From Amycolatopsis marina (GTDB lineage: Bacteria; Actinomycetota; Actinomycetes; Mycobacteriales; Pseudonocardiaceae): a DNA stretch of 64,000 nt. This document shows, one piece after another, positions 7,764 through 17,122 of this stretch. Under the pieces are notes generated by a model. That model was not told the origin of the DNA, made no database searches, and saw only the letters and a program-made list of their open reading frames with translations. The stretch spans positions 62,001 to 126,000 of the forward strand of contig NZ_FOKG01000004.1 of assembly GCF_900111885.1 (NCBI RefSeq). Direction: 5' to 3'. The stretch's first letter is position 1. Every line of letters starts with the position of its first letter. The translations under genes were made by a program, and so were the position numbers.

Positions 7764-10640
7764 TCACCTGTTCCTGGGCTGGGCAGCCGGGGGCTCCTCA
7801 TCGAGGCCCGCGGCCAGCAGCTCGGCGAGGTGCGCCGCGTTGCGCGTCGTGCCCTGCTCGATTTGGGTGCGGCAGCTGAATCCGTCGGCCACCACCGCGG
7901 TGCTGGACGCCGCGGCACGCACGGCCGGAAGGATGACCCGCTCCCCCACGGCCTGCGACAGCTCGTAGTGCCCCTGTTCGAACCCGAAGTTGCCGGCCAG
8001 CCCACAACACCCCGAGTCGGGGACCTGCACCCGGACACCGGCGGCCTCCATGAGGGCCTTGTCGGCATCGAAGCCCATGACAGCGTGCTGGTGGCAGTGC
8101 ACCTGGACGAGAGCGTCGCCGCCGACCTGCGGCGGCTCCCAGTCCGGCGCCCGGTCGGCCAGCAGCTCGGCAAGAGTCATCGTCGACGAGCGCGCCTGCC
8201 GCGCAAGGGGATCCGACCCAAGCAGGTCGGCCGCATCGTGTCGCAGCATCGCCGTGCAGCTGGGCTCGAGGCCGACGATCGGCGTTCCCCGTGCCAACTC
8301 CGGGGCCAACACCCGCAGCGACCGGCGGAGGACCTTTCGGGCGATGCCGAGCTGTCCGGTGGAGACCCAGGTCAGCCCGCAGCACACCGCTCCCTGGGGC
8401 AGGACCGGCTCGAATCCGGCCGCGGCGAGGACACGTGCCGCCGCGACTCCCGCATCCGGCGACAGGAAGGAGGTGAAGGTGTCCGGCCAGAGCACTACCC
8501 GCCCACGGGTGGGTTCGGACGGCTGCGGCATCGTGCGCAGCTGGCGCCGCAGTGGCACCGGCGCGAAACTCGGGATGGACCGCTCCGGCGCGATGCCCCC
8601 AGCCCGTTTGAGCAGCGAAGCCAGCCGGGATCCGGTTATGGCGTTGGTCAACCGCGGCTGCAGCGAGGCAAGTCTGGCCATGGCGGGCAGCCAGCCCATC
8701 GACCAGTGGGAGCGGGGCCTGGCCCACGGCCGCCCCGCGTAGTGGTGATGGGTGAACTCCGCTTTGTAGGTGGCCATGTCGACGTTGACCGGGCAGTCGC
8801 CGAGGCAGCCTTTACAGGACAGGCACAGGTCGAGAGCGTCGCGTACCTCCTCGGAGCGCCACCCTCCCTTGACGACGTCGCCTTCGAGCATTTCCCAGAG
8901 CAGGTGCGCCCTCCCCCTCGTCGAGTGCTTCTCCTCGCGGGTCACCTGGAAGCTCGGGCACATCACGCCTCCCGAGGACTGGCGGCATTTCCCCACCCCG
9001 ACACAGCGACGCTGGGCCTGGGCGAAACTGCCTGCGTCGCCCGGATAACTGAACATCGTGTCGACCTGTACGAGTTGAGCGGTCCCGCGGTGGCGCAGCG
9101 CCTGGTCCACGGGCAGCGGGTCGACGATCACGTGCGGGTTGAGGTGGCCGGTCGGGTCCCAGGCCGTCTTCACCTGTTCGAACAGCTCGTAACACTCAGG
9201 GCCGTACATGCGGCGCACGAGCTCCGAGCGGGCCCGCCCGTCGCCGTGCTCGCCGGAGACCGATCCGCCCAGTGTGGTCACCAGGTCGGTAGCCTCCTCC
9301 ACGAAGGAGCGGTAGACCGACACGCCGGGCTCGGTGAGCAGGTCGAAGTCGATCCGCATGTGCATGCAACCGTCACCGAAGTGACCGTAGGACGCTCCCG
9401 AGAGGCCATAGCGGCCCAGCAGGTCGTCCAGGCCGCGCAGGTAGTCCCCGAGCCGGGCGGGCGGCACGGCCGCGTCCTCCCAGCCGGCCCATGCCTCGGC
9501 GCCATCGGCACGCCTGGTCGCCAGCCCCGTGCCGTCGCGGCGGCACCGCCACAACACCGCCTGGGCGGCAGGTTCGGTCACCACCGAGGCAGTAGCCCCC
9601 AGACCGGCGTCCTTGACCGCATCGGCCACCGCCGACGCGCTCGCCAGCGCATCCGCACTGTCCTCGCCGCCCATCTCGACGAGCAGCCAGACGCTGCCCT
9701 TGGGCAGGCCCGCGGCGACGGCCGCGCGGCGCACGTCGTCCGGCAGCCGGTCCACCAGTGTGGCGTTGATCGACTCCATGGTGAGGGGATTGTGGGGCAA
9801 CACGACGGGCACACAGTCGGCGGCGGCGGTGCTGTTCGGGAATCCAAGGGCCAGCAGCACCCGAGCCTGCGGCAGGCGGACCAGGCCGACAGTCGCTTGA
9901 AGCGTGGTGGCCAGGGTTCCCTCGCTGCCGCAGAGCAGGCGCGGCAGGTCAACGCGCCCCGGCAGAAGGTGCTGGAGGGCGTAACCGGAGATCTGCCGGC
10001 CGAACGTGCCGAACCTGCGCTGGAGCAGCAGCTCGTGCTGCTCACCGAGCGCCGCCATCCGGCGTTCGAGGTCGCTGTTCGCAGGTGCGCCGCCATCTCG
10101 GGCGGGCAGGGAGAGCCGCTCACCCGTCCCCGCCACGACCTCCAAGGCCCGTAGGTTGTCGGCCGTGGTGCCCCATGCGACCGAGTGTGCTCCGCAGGCG
10201 TTGTTGGCGATCATCCCGCCGAGGGTGGCCCGGCTCGCCGAAGAGGGGTCGGCGCCGAATGTCAGACCGTGCGGCCGCGCGGCAGCCATGAGATCGGTGA
10301 GGACCACGCCGGGCTCGACGACCGCGGTCTGGGCCACGGGGTCGATATCCAGGATGGCGTCGAGATGCCGGGACGTGTCGATGACGACACCGCCGATCGC
10401 GTTGCCCGCCATGGAGGTTCCGGCGCCCCGCAACGCCACCGGCGCCCCTGCCGCACGGCACACGGCCAACGCGGTCTCGAGGTCCGCGCAGGTCCGTGGC
10501 AACAGCACCAGGTCGGGGACGACCCGGTAGTTGGACGCGTCGGTCGCGTACAACGCCCGGCTCCCGGGATCCCCGTGCACTTCCCCGCGCAGGTTCCTGC
10601 GCAGTTCGCCGGCCAACGCCGTGACGTCGTAGTCGGACAT
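7764..10640 (-). CDS. FAD-binding and (Fe-S)-binding oxidoreductase, D-2-hydroxyacid dehydrogenase (YdiJ/Dld-like)
   Basis: 958-residue flavo-iron-sulfur dehydrogenase. The N-terminal FAD_binding_4 domain (about 30-230; GAGTSMAGNAIGG) is followed by the FAD-oxidase C-terminal cap (about 235-520; HFGDGCMHMRID, SGEHGDGRAR). Next come two 4Fe-4S cysteine groups (CVGVGKC...C and CLSCKGCLGDCP near residue 625), then two CCG domains (AVCCGL, SGCCGLAGNFG). This order and length match E. coli YdiJ, which oxidises D-2-hydroxyglutarate, and related membrane-peripheral D-lactate dehydrogenases; the exact substrate is open. The ATG at 10640 has GAGAGGAACC upstream. It lies 141 bases downstream of the GntR gene and may be read through from that operon. 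Confidence 0.9.
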   Translation of the reverse strand: MSDYDVTALAGELRRNLRGEVHGDPGSRALYATDASNYRVVPDLVLLPRTCADLETALAVCRAAGAPVALRGAGTSMAGNAIGGVVIDTSRHLDAILDIDPVAQTAVVEPGVVLTDLMAAARPHGLTFGADPSSASRATLGGMIANNACGAHSVAWGTTADNLRALEVVAGTGERLSLPARDGGAPANSDLERRMAALGEQHELLLQRRFGTFGRQISGYALQHLLPGRVDLPRLLCGSEGTLATTLQATVGLVRLPQARVLLALGFPNSTAAADCVPVVLPHNPLTMESINATLVDRLPDDVRRAAVAAGLPKGSVWLLVEMGGEDSADALASASAVADAVKDAGLGATASVVTEPAAQAVLWRCRRDGTGLATRRADGAEAWAGWEDAAVPPARLGDYLRGLDDLLGRYGLSGASYGHFGDGCMHMRIDFDLLTEPGVSVYRSFVEEATDLVTTLGGSVSGEHGDGRARSELVRRMYGPECYELFEQVKTAWDPTGHLNPHVIVDPLPVDQALRHRGTAQLVQVDTMFSYPGDAGSFAQAQRRCVGVGKCRQSSGGVMCPSFQVTREEKHSTRGRAHLLWEMLEGDVVKGGWRSEEVRDALDLCLSCKGCLGDCPVNVDMATYKAEFTHHHYAGRPWARPRSHWSMGWLPAMARLASLQPRLTNAITGSRLASLLKRAGGIAPERSIPSFAPVPLRRQLRTMPQPSEPTRGRVVLWPDTFTSFLSPDAGVAAARVLAAAGFEPVLPQGAVCCGLTWVSTGQLGIARKVLRRSLRVLAPELARGTPIVGLEPSCTAMLRHDAADLLGSDPLARQARSSTMTLAELLADRAPDWEPPQVGGDALVQVHCHQHAVMGFDADKALMEAAGVRVQVPDSGCCGLAGNFGFEQGHYELSQAVGERVILPAVRAAASSTAVVADGFSCRTQIEQGTTRNAAHLAELLAAGLDEEPPAAQPRNR

Positions 10641-10781
10641 GCGGTTCCTCTCGTCCGCTCGCGGGGAGCACCACTCTCGCAAAAGCACAACTGGGCGCGG
10701 TGCAGTGTCGCAGGTCCGGCAGCGCGTGCCGTCCGCGGACCTGGTGCGGTGCGTCCGACCGCCGCCGTACTTGGCGCGCGA

Positions 10782-11459
10782 CTAGATCGTCGCGGCGCCG
10801 TGTGCCTGGGTCAGCCGGATCACGGAGTTCCTGAGGTGCCAGTCGATCTCGTCCATGTAGGCGTCCACGTCGCCGCTGCGGAGCAGGTCCGCCAACCGCT
10901 GGTGCTGGTCGATGATCTCCCCCGGCGGGTCGAAGATCCGCTCGAACCGGTGCATGCACAACAGGGTCTCCGCGACCAGGGTGGAGAACATCCGGCTGAG
11001 CCGGTCACTACCGGCGGCATCGACGATCGTCTGATGGAAGGACAGGTCGGTCCGCGCCACCTCGGCCCACGTCTTCCTGGCAAGGGAATCGCTCATCGCG
11101 CCGACCACCTCGTCCAGGGCGTCGGCGACATCTTCGCGGCCTCGGCCGAGAACGACCCTGGCGGCCTCCCGCTCGATGGCCAGCCGCCCCTGGTAGACGT
11201 CGGCGATGTCATCCGGCCCCAACTGGACGACCGAGGTACTGCGGTTGCGGACCGCGACGAGTAGTCCCTCCTGGACAAGCCGCTGCACAGCCTCGCGCAC
11301 AGGCCCGCGGCTGACCTGCAGCCGCGCGGCAAGATGAACCTCGTTGATCTGCTCCCCCGACGCGAACGTGCCGTCGAGTATCCGGGCCCGGATCTCGTTG
11401 GCGATGAGATCGGCGGTACCCTGCGACCGCATCGGCGACATACTGTCCAGCCCGTTCAT
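10782..11459 (-). CDS. GntR-family (FadR/FCD type) transcriptional regulator
   Basis: 225-residue repressor. A winged helix at about 12-75 (LIANEIRARILDGTFASG, RLQVSRGPVREAVQRL) is followed by an all-helical FCD effector domain (about 85-215; RLAIEREAARV, FHQTIVDAAGS, DQHQRLADLLRSGD). FCD regulators bind small organic acids, often the substrate of the adjacent pathway. Its start overlaps the stop of the upstream hydroxyacid dehydrogenase gene (ATGA, 11456-11459), so it is the last coupled gene of the operon. Autoregulation of the 18,310-10,782 unit is the natural inference. Confidence 0.9.
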   Translation of the reverse strand: MNGLDSMSPMRSQGTADLIANEIRARILDGTFASGEQINEVHLAARLQVSRGPVREAVQRLVQEGLLVAVRNRSTSVVQLGPDDIADVYQGRLAIEREAARVVLGRGREDVADALDEVVGAMSDSLARKTWAEVARTDLSFHQTIVDAAGSDRLSRMFSTLVAETLLCMHRFERIFDPPGEIIDQHQRLADLLRSGDVDAYMDEIDWHLRNSVIRLTQAHGAATI

Positions 11460-12496
11460 GAAACCCCCTGTGTTCTGCTCGTTCCGAAGGCCGGAGTGAC
11501 CGGTCCAGGCTGTGTCGCAACGTATCCCAGCGACATGTCAACGACGTTGAGCAACGGCGCGCCGTTCTGGAACCGCCGCAGATTTTCGAGGAACAGGTCG
11601 AGCACCACCTCGCGCCAGCCCACGGCGTCACCGGCCATGTGTGGCGAGATGATCGTGCCCGGGCAGTTCCAGAGCGGGTGGTCCGCCGGCAGCGGCTCGT
11701 GGTTCACCACGTCGAGTGCGGCACCGGCAAGGTTCCCGCCCTGCAACGCCTCCACCAGAGCCTGCTCGTCCACCAGCGGTCCCCTGCCGACGTTGATGAG
11801 TCGTGCGCCCGGCCGCATCTTCGCGAGGACGGTCGCATCGATCAGACCGCGGGTCTCCCGCGTGAGTGGCGCCGTGAGGACGACGAGGTCGTAGCGGGAC
11901 ACCACGGCGGCGAGGTCTGCCGACCCATGGACGCACCCGAACGGCTCACCGTCCGCCACGGCCCGCTCGGACCGCCCCGCGGCATCGACGTGGACGCCGA
12001 CCGCCGCCAGGAGCAGGCCGACGGCCCGGCCGATGGAGCCCGGCCCCACGACGAGGGCGGCCGTCCCGGCAAGCCGCAGCGTGGGGCGATGCTCCCACCG
12101 CTGCCGGGTCTGGCGCAGCACCGTGCCGGGCAGATCCTTGACCATCGCCAGGGCCAGCCCGAGGACGTACTCGGCGATCGCGGCGTCGAGGACCCCGCGC
12201 GAGTTGGTCATGACGACCTCGCTGCCCGCGACCGCCGCCGTGAGGACCCGGTCGACGCCGGCACTGCCCAGGTGCACCCACTCCAGCGTGGTCGCGGCCG
12301 GCCACGCGTCAACCAGACCGGTCGCCGAGAAGTCCCAGAGGAGAAGCGCGTTGGCGCCGTCGAGAGCCTCGCGCAGTCCGGATCCCACGGCAAACCGTGT
12401 GCTCACGCCCTCGATCGCCGGGATCTGCGGCCGGTGCTCGCCGACCAGCACCGCGAGGTTCACCTCACGGTGCGCTGCACCTGCTGGCACACTCAC
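11456..12496 (-). CDS. NAD(P)-dependent D-2-hydroxyacid dehydrogenase
   Basis: 346-residue cytosolic dehydrogenase of the D-2-hydroxyacid/formate dehydrogenase family, interconverting a D-2-hydroxy acid and a 2-oxo acid. The Rossmann motif is LVVGPGSIGRAVG (near residue 150). The catalytic set is present: Arg in NVGRGPLVDE, Glu in NHEPLP and His in SPHMAG. GTG 12496 overlaps the stop of the HAD gene (GTGA, 12493-12496) and its own stop overlaps the GntR start, so translation is coupled on both sides. Together with the FAD/Fe-S enzyme downstream, the locus has two D-2-hydroxyacid oxidations. Confidence 0.9.
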   Translation of the reverse strand: MSVPAGAAHREVNLAVLVGEHRPQIPAIEGVSTRFAVGSGLREALDGANALLLWDFSATGLVDAWPAATTLEWVHLGSAGVDRVLTAAVAGSEVVMTNSRGVLDAAIAEYVLGLALAMVKDLPGTVLRQTRQRWEHRPTLRLAGTAALVVGPGSIGRAVGLLLAAVGVHVDAAGRSERAVADGEPFGCVHGSADLAAVVSRYDLVVLTAPLTRETRGLIDATVLAKMRPGARLINVGRGPLVDEQALVEALQGGNLAGAALDVVNHEPLPADHPLWNCPGTIISPHMAGDAVGWREVVLDLFLENLRRFQNGAPLLNVVDMSLGYVATQPGPVTPAFGTSRTQGVS

Positions 12497-13164
12497 ACCC
12501 CGAGCAGGTCCGGCAGGCCGGAGAGGTCAGGGATCTCGTCGTACGGCTGGTAGTAGTCACTACCCTTGCGGCCGTAGCGATTGATCCACACACGACGGAT
12601 GTCGTAGCGCTTCGTCGGCATGATGTCGTACTCCCATCCCTGTGCCACATGCGTGATCTGGTCCCGGCTCTGCGGCAAGACCGAGAACAGATGCTCGAAC
12701 GCCCGTGGACGTGGCTTGTACGCGCCGGCCTGCTCCGCGGTGACGACGTGGTCGAAGTCGACCCCGATCGCGGCGACGTGGTGTGGGATGAGGTCGTCGT
12801 CGCTGTTGGTGAGGATGGCGATCTGGTAGCCGCCTGCCTTGAGCCTGCGCAGCGCGTCCGGCACCTCCGGGAAGGCGGGGAACTTCCTGGCCTCATCGAT
12901 GAGTTGCTCGAAATCCTCGTCCCGGTAAGGGATTCCGTGCAGCAGCATGCAGTTCTCGAGAGTGTCCCTGACGATGTCCGCATAGCGGCGGTAGGGCTGG
13001 ACGACGCCCTGGAACCGCATGACCCGCAGGTTGTCGAGGAACTCCTCGTGGTTCACGCCGACCTCGTCGAGCCGGTCCCGAACGATGGGCAGGGTCGCCC
13101 GGTTGAGGTCGAAGTCGACCAGGGTGCGATAGCAGTCGAAGGTGACGATGGGTGGAGTGCTCAC
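12493..13164 (-). CDS. HAD-superfamily hydrolase, haloacid dehalogenase type II-like
   Basis: 223-residue HAD hydrolase of subfamily IA. Motif I is FDCYRTLVDF with the nucleophile Asp, motif II is ILTNSDDD, motif III is Lys in AYKPRPRAFE, and motif IV is in QGWEYDIMPT. Type II haloacid dehalogenases usually have Ser and Asn in motif IV (SSNAWD in L-DEX); here the aligned stretch reads VAQGWEYD, so true dehalogenation is doubtful and phosphatase-like or other hydrolysis is possible. It is the gene after the ABC ATPase in the operon (57-base gap) and is coupled to the dehydrogenase that follows. Confidence 0.85.
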   Translation of the reverse strand: MSTPPIVTFDCYRTLVDFDLNRATLPIVRDRLDEVGVNHEEFLDNLRVMRFQGVVQPYRRYADIVRDTLENCMLLHGIPYRDEDFEQLIDEARKFPAFPEVPDALRRLKAGGYQIAILTNSDDDLIPHHVAAIGVDFDHVVTAEQAGAYKPRPRAFEHLFSVLPQSRDQITHVAQGWEYDIMPTKRYDIRRVWINRYGRKGSDYYQPYDEIPDLSGLPDLLGV

Positions 13165-13221
13165 GGGAAATACCTTTCGTATGCCGTGTGGTTCTTTCGC
13201 GAGTTTGGTGGTGGCTGTGGA

Positions 13222-14316
13222 TCAGGGGTCGGGGACGAGCACGGCGTCGGCGGGATCCCACGCCACAATCGCCTCGCGGCCGGTGCCGAGTTCGGAGATG
13301 TCGTGGCCTGCGGCCACCCGCGCGGTGACGGTGGCGCCCTGCTTGTCACGGAGCAGGCACTTGCGGGCCACACCGAGGTAGACCCAGTCGACGACCGTGG
13401 TGCGCAGCGTGCTGAAGCCCTCTGGCACCTGCCCGGCCGCCGAAGCCGGGAAGACGCGCAGGTTCTCGGGGCGCAACACCAGGGCGGCACGTCCGGAGGC
13501 GGACACCGCTGCCTCCGGCGCAGCGGCGGCCAAGGTCTCGTCGCCGTAGTGCAGGCAGCCATTGGACCGCGTGCCACGCAACACTGTGGACTCCCCCACG
13601 AAGTCGGCGACGAACAGCGAGTTCGGCCGCCGGTAGAGTTCTTCGGCGGTGCCGATCTGCTCGATCCGACCGTGGTTGTAGATGGCGATGTGGTCGCTCA
13701 TCGCCAGTGCCTCCTCCTGGTCGTGGGTCACGTAGATGACCGTGGCACCGAGTTCGCGGCAGATCCGGGAAATCTCGATCTGCAGGGTCTCGCGAAGCTT
13801 CTTGTCCAGCGCGCCCAACGGCTCGTCCATCAGCAGGAGGCGCGGCTGGAACACGAACGACCGAGCCAGTGCCACGCGCTGCTGCTGGCCGCCCGACAGA
13901 GCGGTCGGCCTGCGGTCGGCATACTCCTCCAGCTGTACCATCGCCAGCGCCTGCGAGACCAGTCGGCGCTGCTCTGCCCCTTTGATGCCTCGGACCCGGA
14001 GCGGATACGCGACGTTGTCGGCCGCGCTCATGTGCGGGAACAGTGCGTAGTTCTGGAACACCATGCCGAGCCCCCGCTTGTGCGGCGGGACACCGGACAG
14101 TTCGCGGCCGTCCAGGGTGATCGAGCCCTCGTCCGCGTCGAGGAATCCGGCGATGAGGTTGAGCGTGGTGGTCTTTCCCGAACCCGACGGTCCGAGCATG
14201 GTGAGGAACTCGCCGGACTTGACGTCGAGATCCACGCGTTCCACACCACGTTGCCCTGAATAGGTCTTGCGGACGTCGTGGAGGCGCAGCTCGCCTCCGA
14301 CCAAGGCGTCGTTCAT
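13222..14316 (-). CDS. ABC transporter ATP-binding protein, PotA type
   Basis: 364-residue cytosolic ATPase of a spermidine/putrescine-type importer. Walker A is GPSGSGKTT (about 40), the signature is LSGGQQQRVALARS, Walker B is LLLMDEPLGALD and the H-loop is VIYVTHDQEEAL. A TOBE domain fills the C-terminus after about residue 280. The ATG at 14316 overlaps the stop of the second permease (ATGA, 14313-14316). Importers of this class carry polyamines, putrescine, Fe3+ or organic phosphonates; the neighbours here suggest an amine or hydroxy acid. Confidence 0.92.
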   Translation of the reverse strand: MNDALVGGELRLHDVRKTYSGQRGVERVDLDVKSGEFLTMLGPSGSGKTTTLNLIAGFLDADEGSITLDGRELSGVPPHKRGLGMVFQNYALFPHMSAADNVAYPLRVRGIKGAEQRRLVSQALAMVQLEEYADRRPTALSGGQQQRVALARSFVFQPRLLLMDEPLGALDKKLRETLQIEISRICRELGATVIYVTHDQEEALAMSDHIAIYNHGRIEQIGTAEELYRRPNSLFVADFVGESTVLRGTRSNGCLHYGDETLAAAAPEAAVSASGRAALVLRPENLRVFPASAAGQVPEGFSTLRTTVVDWVYLGVARKCLLRDKQGATVTARVAAGHDISELGTGREAIVAWDPADAVLVPDP

Positions 14317-15104
14317 GGCCTGACCGCCTTTCTGCGGGTGCCGATCCAGGCCGCGAGCAGGATCAGCGCGATGGTGGTGGCCATGACCAGGGTCGCGGCC
14401 ACCGCGAGTGTCGGCGAGAGTTCGGTCTGCACCTGCTGCCACATGACGACCGGCAGCGTCTTGACCGTGGGGCTGGACAGGAAGATGGACAGGATCAGCT
14501 CGTCCCAGCTGACCGTGAAGGCAAACAGCGCACCGGTCACCACGCCTGGCGCGATGAGCGGCAACGTCACCGTCCGGAACACCCGCCACCGGCCGGCGCC
14601 CAGGCCGGCAGCGGCCCGCTCGATCGCGGGATCGACGCCGCTGAGACTTGCCGAGACCGCGATGTAGACCAACGGGTAGGCGACGACCGAGTGGGCGAGG
14701 ACGAGCCCGGCCATACTGCCGACGATGTGCCAGTCGCTGTAGACGAAGAACAGGCCGACGGCGAGAACCACCAGGGGCATGATCATCGGGCTGAGGATCA
14801 GCACCTGTACCGCACCCTTGCCGCGGAACGTCCCGCGCACCAGCGCCAGCGCGGTCATCATGCCCAGCACCACCGCGACCACAGCGGTCGAGACCGCGAC
14901 CTGCAGGCTCTGTCCCACCGCGTGCATCCATACCGGGTCGGCGAAGAACGTCCGGTACCAGCTGAGGGACAGGCCGCGTGGCGGGAAGGTGAGAAAGCTG
15001 GTCGAGGAGAACGACATCGGGATGACGACCAGCGTGGGCAGCACGAGCAGGACACCCACGGCTACGCCGAACACCCGGAGCCCGAGAGAGGTCTTCATCA
15101 TCAT
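14313..15104 (-). CDS. ABC transporter permease, PotC type
   Basis: 263-residue inner-membrane permease with about six helices and the binding-protein-dependent EAA-like loop near AIERAAAGLGAGRWRVFR, which contacts the ATPase. Three consecutive ATGs at 15098-15104 precede KTSLGLRVFG; I use the first because it overlaps the previous stop (ATGA, 15101-15104). It pairs with the PotB-type permease. Confidence 0.9.
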   Translation of the reverse strand: MMMKTSLGLRVFGVAVGVLLVLPTLVVIPMSFSSTSFLTFPPRGLSLSWYRTFFADPVWMHAVGQSLQVAVSTAVVAVVLGMMTALALVRGTFRGKGAVQVLILSPMIMPLVVLAVGLFFVYSDWHIVGSMAGLVLAHSVVAYPLVYIAVSASLSGVDPAIERAAAGLGAGRWRVFRTVTLPLIAPGVVTGALFAFTVSWDELILSIFLSSPTVKTLPVVMWQQVQTELSPTLAVAATLVMATTIALILLAAWIGTRRKAVRP

Positions 15105-15940
15105 CGTCCTCCTGCCACGACGTCGCGGAACCGGACCAGGCGCGTACCGAGGAAGAGCACTGCGAGCGTCATGATGAGCAACACCATTCCCAGTGCTGAG
15201 CCGAGCCCGAACTCGAGTTGCTGCTCGACCTGGTTGACGACGTGCTCGGAGAGCATCGCGTTCTGCGGGGAGCCGAGCAGGGCGGGCGTGACGTAGTAGC
15301 CGAGCGACATCACGAACACGATCAGGCTGCCGGAGACGATGCCCGTTGTGGTGAGGGGGACGAACACCGTCCGGAACGCGTACCTGCCTGGCGCTCCCAG
15401 GCTCACGGCCGCCGGCATCAGGTTGGACGGGACCCGCCGCATCGAGGCGTAGATCGGGAACACCATGAACGGCAGCAACGAATGCGTCATCCCGATCGTG
15501 ACCCCGAGGGTGTTTCGCATCAGCGCGAGGGGCGTGTCGATGACACCGAGGCTCAGCAGCGCGGAGTTGACGATTCCGGTCTGCTGCAGCCAGACCGTCC
15601 AGGCGTAGGTGCGGACGAGCAGACTGGTGAAGAACGGCAACAGGACGAGCAGCATGAGCAAACCTGTGGCCCACGGCCGGGAGCGGTACATGAGGTACGC
15701 GTAGGGATAGGCCAGTGCCAGCGCGACGAGCGTGACCAGCAACGCGGTGGCGAAGGTCGTGACCAGTGACCGCAGGTAGACCGGGTCCTGCGCGAACGCC
15801 GCGTAGTTGCCCGGCCCCGGATCGGTGAGCGAGCGAATCGCGGTCTGGACGAACGGCAGCAGGAACAACGCGGCCATGAAGGCCAGCCCGGGCCAGATCA
15901 GCAGGTTCCATGAATGGGCGGCGGAGACGCGGGCGGTCAT
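15101..15940 (-). CDS. ABC transporter permease, PotB type
   Basis: 279-residue membrane permease with about six helices (first near 12-35, LIWPGLAFMAALFLLPFV) and a MetI-like core containing SLGAPGRYAFRTVFVPL as the coupling loop. The ATG at 15940 overlaps the solute-binding protein's stop (15937-15940). A longer frame to 15997 exists but would run back through that gene. First permease of the importer. Confidence 0.9.
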   Translation of the reverse strand: MTARVSAAHSWNLLIWPGLAFMAALFLLPFVQTAIRSLTDPGPGNYAAFAQDPVYLRSLVTTFATALLVTLVALALAYPYAYLMYRSRPWATGLLMLLVLLPFFTSLLVRTYAWTVWLQQTGIVNSALLSLGVIDTPLALMRNTLGVTIGMTHSLLPFMVFPIYASMRRVPSNLMPAAVSLGAPGRYAFRTVFVPLTTTGIVSGSLIVFVMSLGYYVTPALLGSPQNAMLSEHVVNQVEQQLEFGLGSALGMVLLIMTLAVLFLGTRLVRFRDVVAGGR

Positions 15941-17037
15941 GACGACACCCAGTTCTGCCATCGAGAGTCGACCTCGGCGCGATGCGCGTTCAGCCACACG
16001 TTGTCGAAGTTGATGCCGATGTCGAGATAACTCGTCGGAAGATGATCGATCATGTCGGGATGGACCCGGTCAAGTGCCTCCACATTGGTGGGGCCGTAGG
16101 GGATGTATCGGGTCAGTTCAGCGTTGTGCTCCGCCGAGAGACAGAACGCTGCCAACTGCATCGCGTACTCCACATTGGCCCCACGGGGGACGACCATGGA
16201 GTCCGCCTGGATGAAGTGCTCGTTCCACTGAATGGCGATGGGGGCACCTGCCTTCTGAAGGGGATAGACGCGGCCGTTCCAGACCTGGGTCATGCTCACC
16301 TCGCCGTCCGAGATCAGCTGCGCCGACTGCGCCCCGGACGTCCAGAACACCGTGTGGTCCTTGATCGTGTCGAGCTTGGCGAAAGCGCGGTCGAAGTCGA
16401 TCGGATACAGGTTCTCCGGGGCGACGCCGTCCGCGATCAGCGCGATCTCCAGAACCGCCCCGGCGGCGAAGTTCCGCAACCCGCGGCGCCCGGGAAACTT
16501 GTCGAGGTCGAAGAAGTCCGCCCAGCCTTCGGGCTTGCGGCCACCGAGCTTGTCCGTCCGATAGGCCAGCACATTGGAGAAGATGGTGTGGCCCACGATC
16601 GACTCGTGGGTGTACTCCGGGATGAGCTGGTCCAACGGCAGTTCATGACCGGCGAAGTCGACGAGGAACTCCCGGTCCTCGCCATAGCCGAAGTCGCCCG
16701 TCGCGGTCATCAGGTCCCACATGACGTTCTCGCTGCTGACCATCGTCTTGAGCCGGGCGTAGCTTTTCGGCACGTCCTCGACCACTCGCAGATCGGGGTG
16801 CGCCTGCTGGAACGGCGTGAGCCAGGCGTTCCTCTGGGCCTTCTGGTAGCTGCCACCGTCGGAGACGTACACGACCGCGTTCTCCCGCTGCCTGCCGAAG
16901 GTCGAACAGCCACCAGTTAGCAGACCCGCGCCTGCCACTCCCGCCAGACCAGCTCGGCGCAGGAAAGAGCGCCGGCCCAGCACCGCGCCCAGGCCACCGG
17001 CCGGGACGAGGGGATGTGGTCCCGTGCGCGCGTTCAC
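15937..17037 (-). CDS. Tat-exported ABC solute-binding protein, PotD type
   Basis: 366-residue extracytoplasmic ligand-binding lipoprotein. The N-terminus has a twin-arginine motif (RRSFLRRAG) followed by a hydrophobic stretch and a lipobox-like LTGGC, so it is probably a Tat-exported lipoprotein. The mature part is a two-lobed type II periplasmic fold: VYVSDGGSYQKAQRNAWLTPF, then DKFPGRRGLRNF and PRGANVEYAMQLAAF. GTG 17037 has GAGGAG about nine bases upstream; the frame is open to 17346 but that runs across the neighbouring gene. The ligand cannot be read from the sequence. Confidence 0.88.
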   Translation of the reverse strand: MNARTGPHPLVPAGGLGAVLGRRSFLRRAGLAGVAGAGLLTGGCSTFGRQRENAVVYVSDGGSYQKAQRNAWLTPFQQAHPDLRVVEDVPKSYARLKTMVSSENVMWDLMTATGDFGYGEDREFLVDFAGHELPLDQLIPEYTHESIVGHTIFSNVLAYRTDKLGGRKPEGWADFFDLDKFPGRRGLRNFAAGAVLEIALIADGVAPENLYPIDFDRAFAKLDTIKDHTVFWTSGAQSAQLISDGEVSMTQVWNGRVYPLQKAGAPIAIQWNEHFIQADSMVVPRGANVEYAMQLAAFCLSAEHNAELTRYIPYGPTNVEALDRVHPDMIDHLPTSYLDIGINFDNVWLNAHRAEVDSRWQNWVSS

Positions 17038-17122
17038 GTCGACGCTCCTCGACGTGTCGGGCCGAGCGGTCGCGAGGCCAGGAGGGGCGGGAGGTATGGC
17101 CAGTTTGCTGAGGTCATCTGAG

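Noticed and set aside
7830..10154. Long plus-strand frame of 774 codons
   Set aside because: Fully antisense to the FAD/Fe-S dehydrogenase; Arg/Gly/His-rich composition without domain motifs, as expected for opposite-strand frames in high-GC DNA.
12397..14259. Plus-strand frame of 620 codons
   Set aside because: Antisense to the HAD hydrolase and ABC ATPase, which have clear motifs; no protein-like features of its own.
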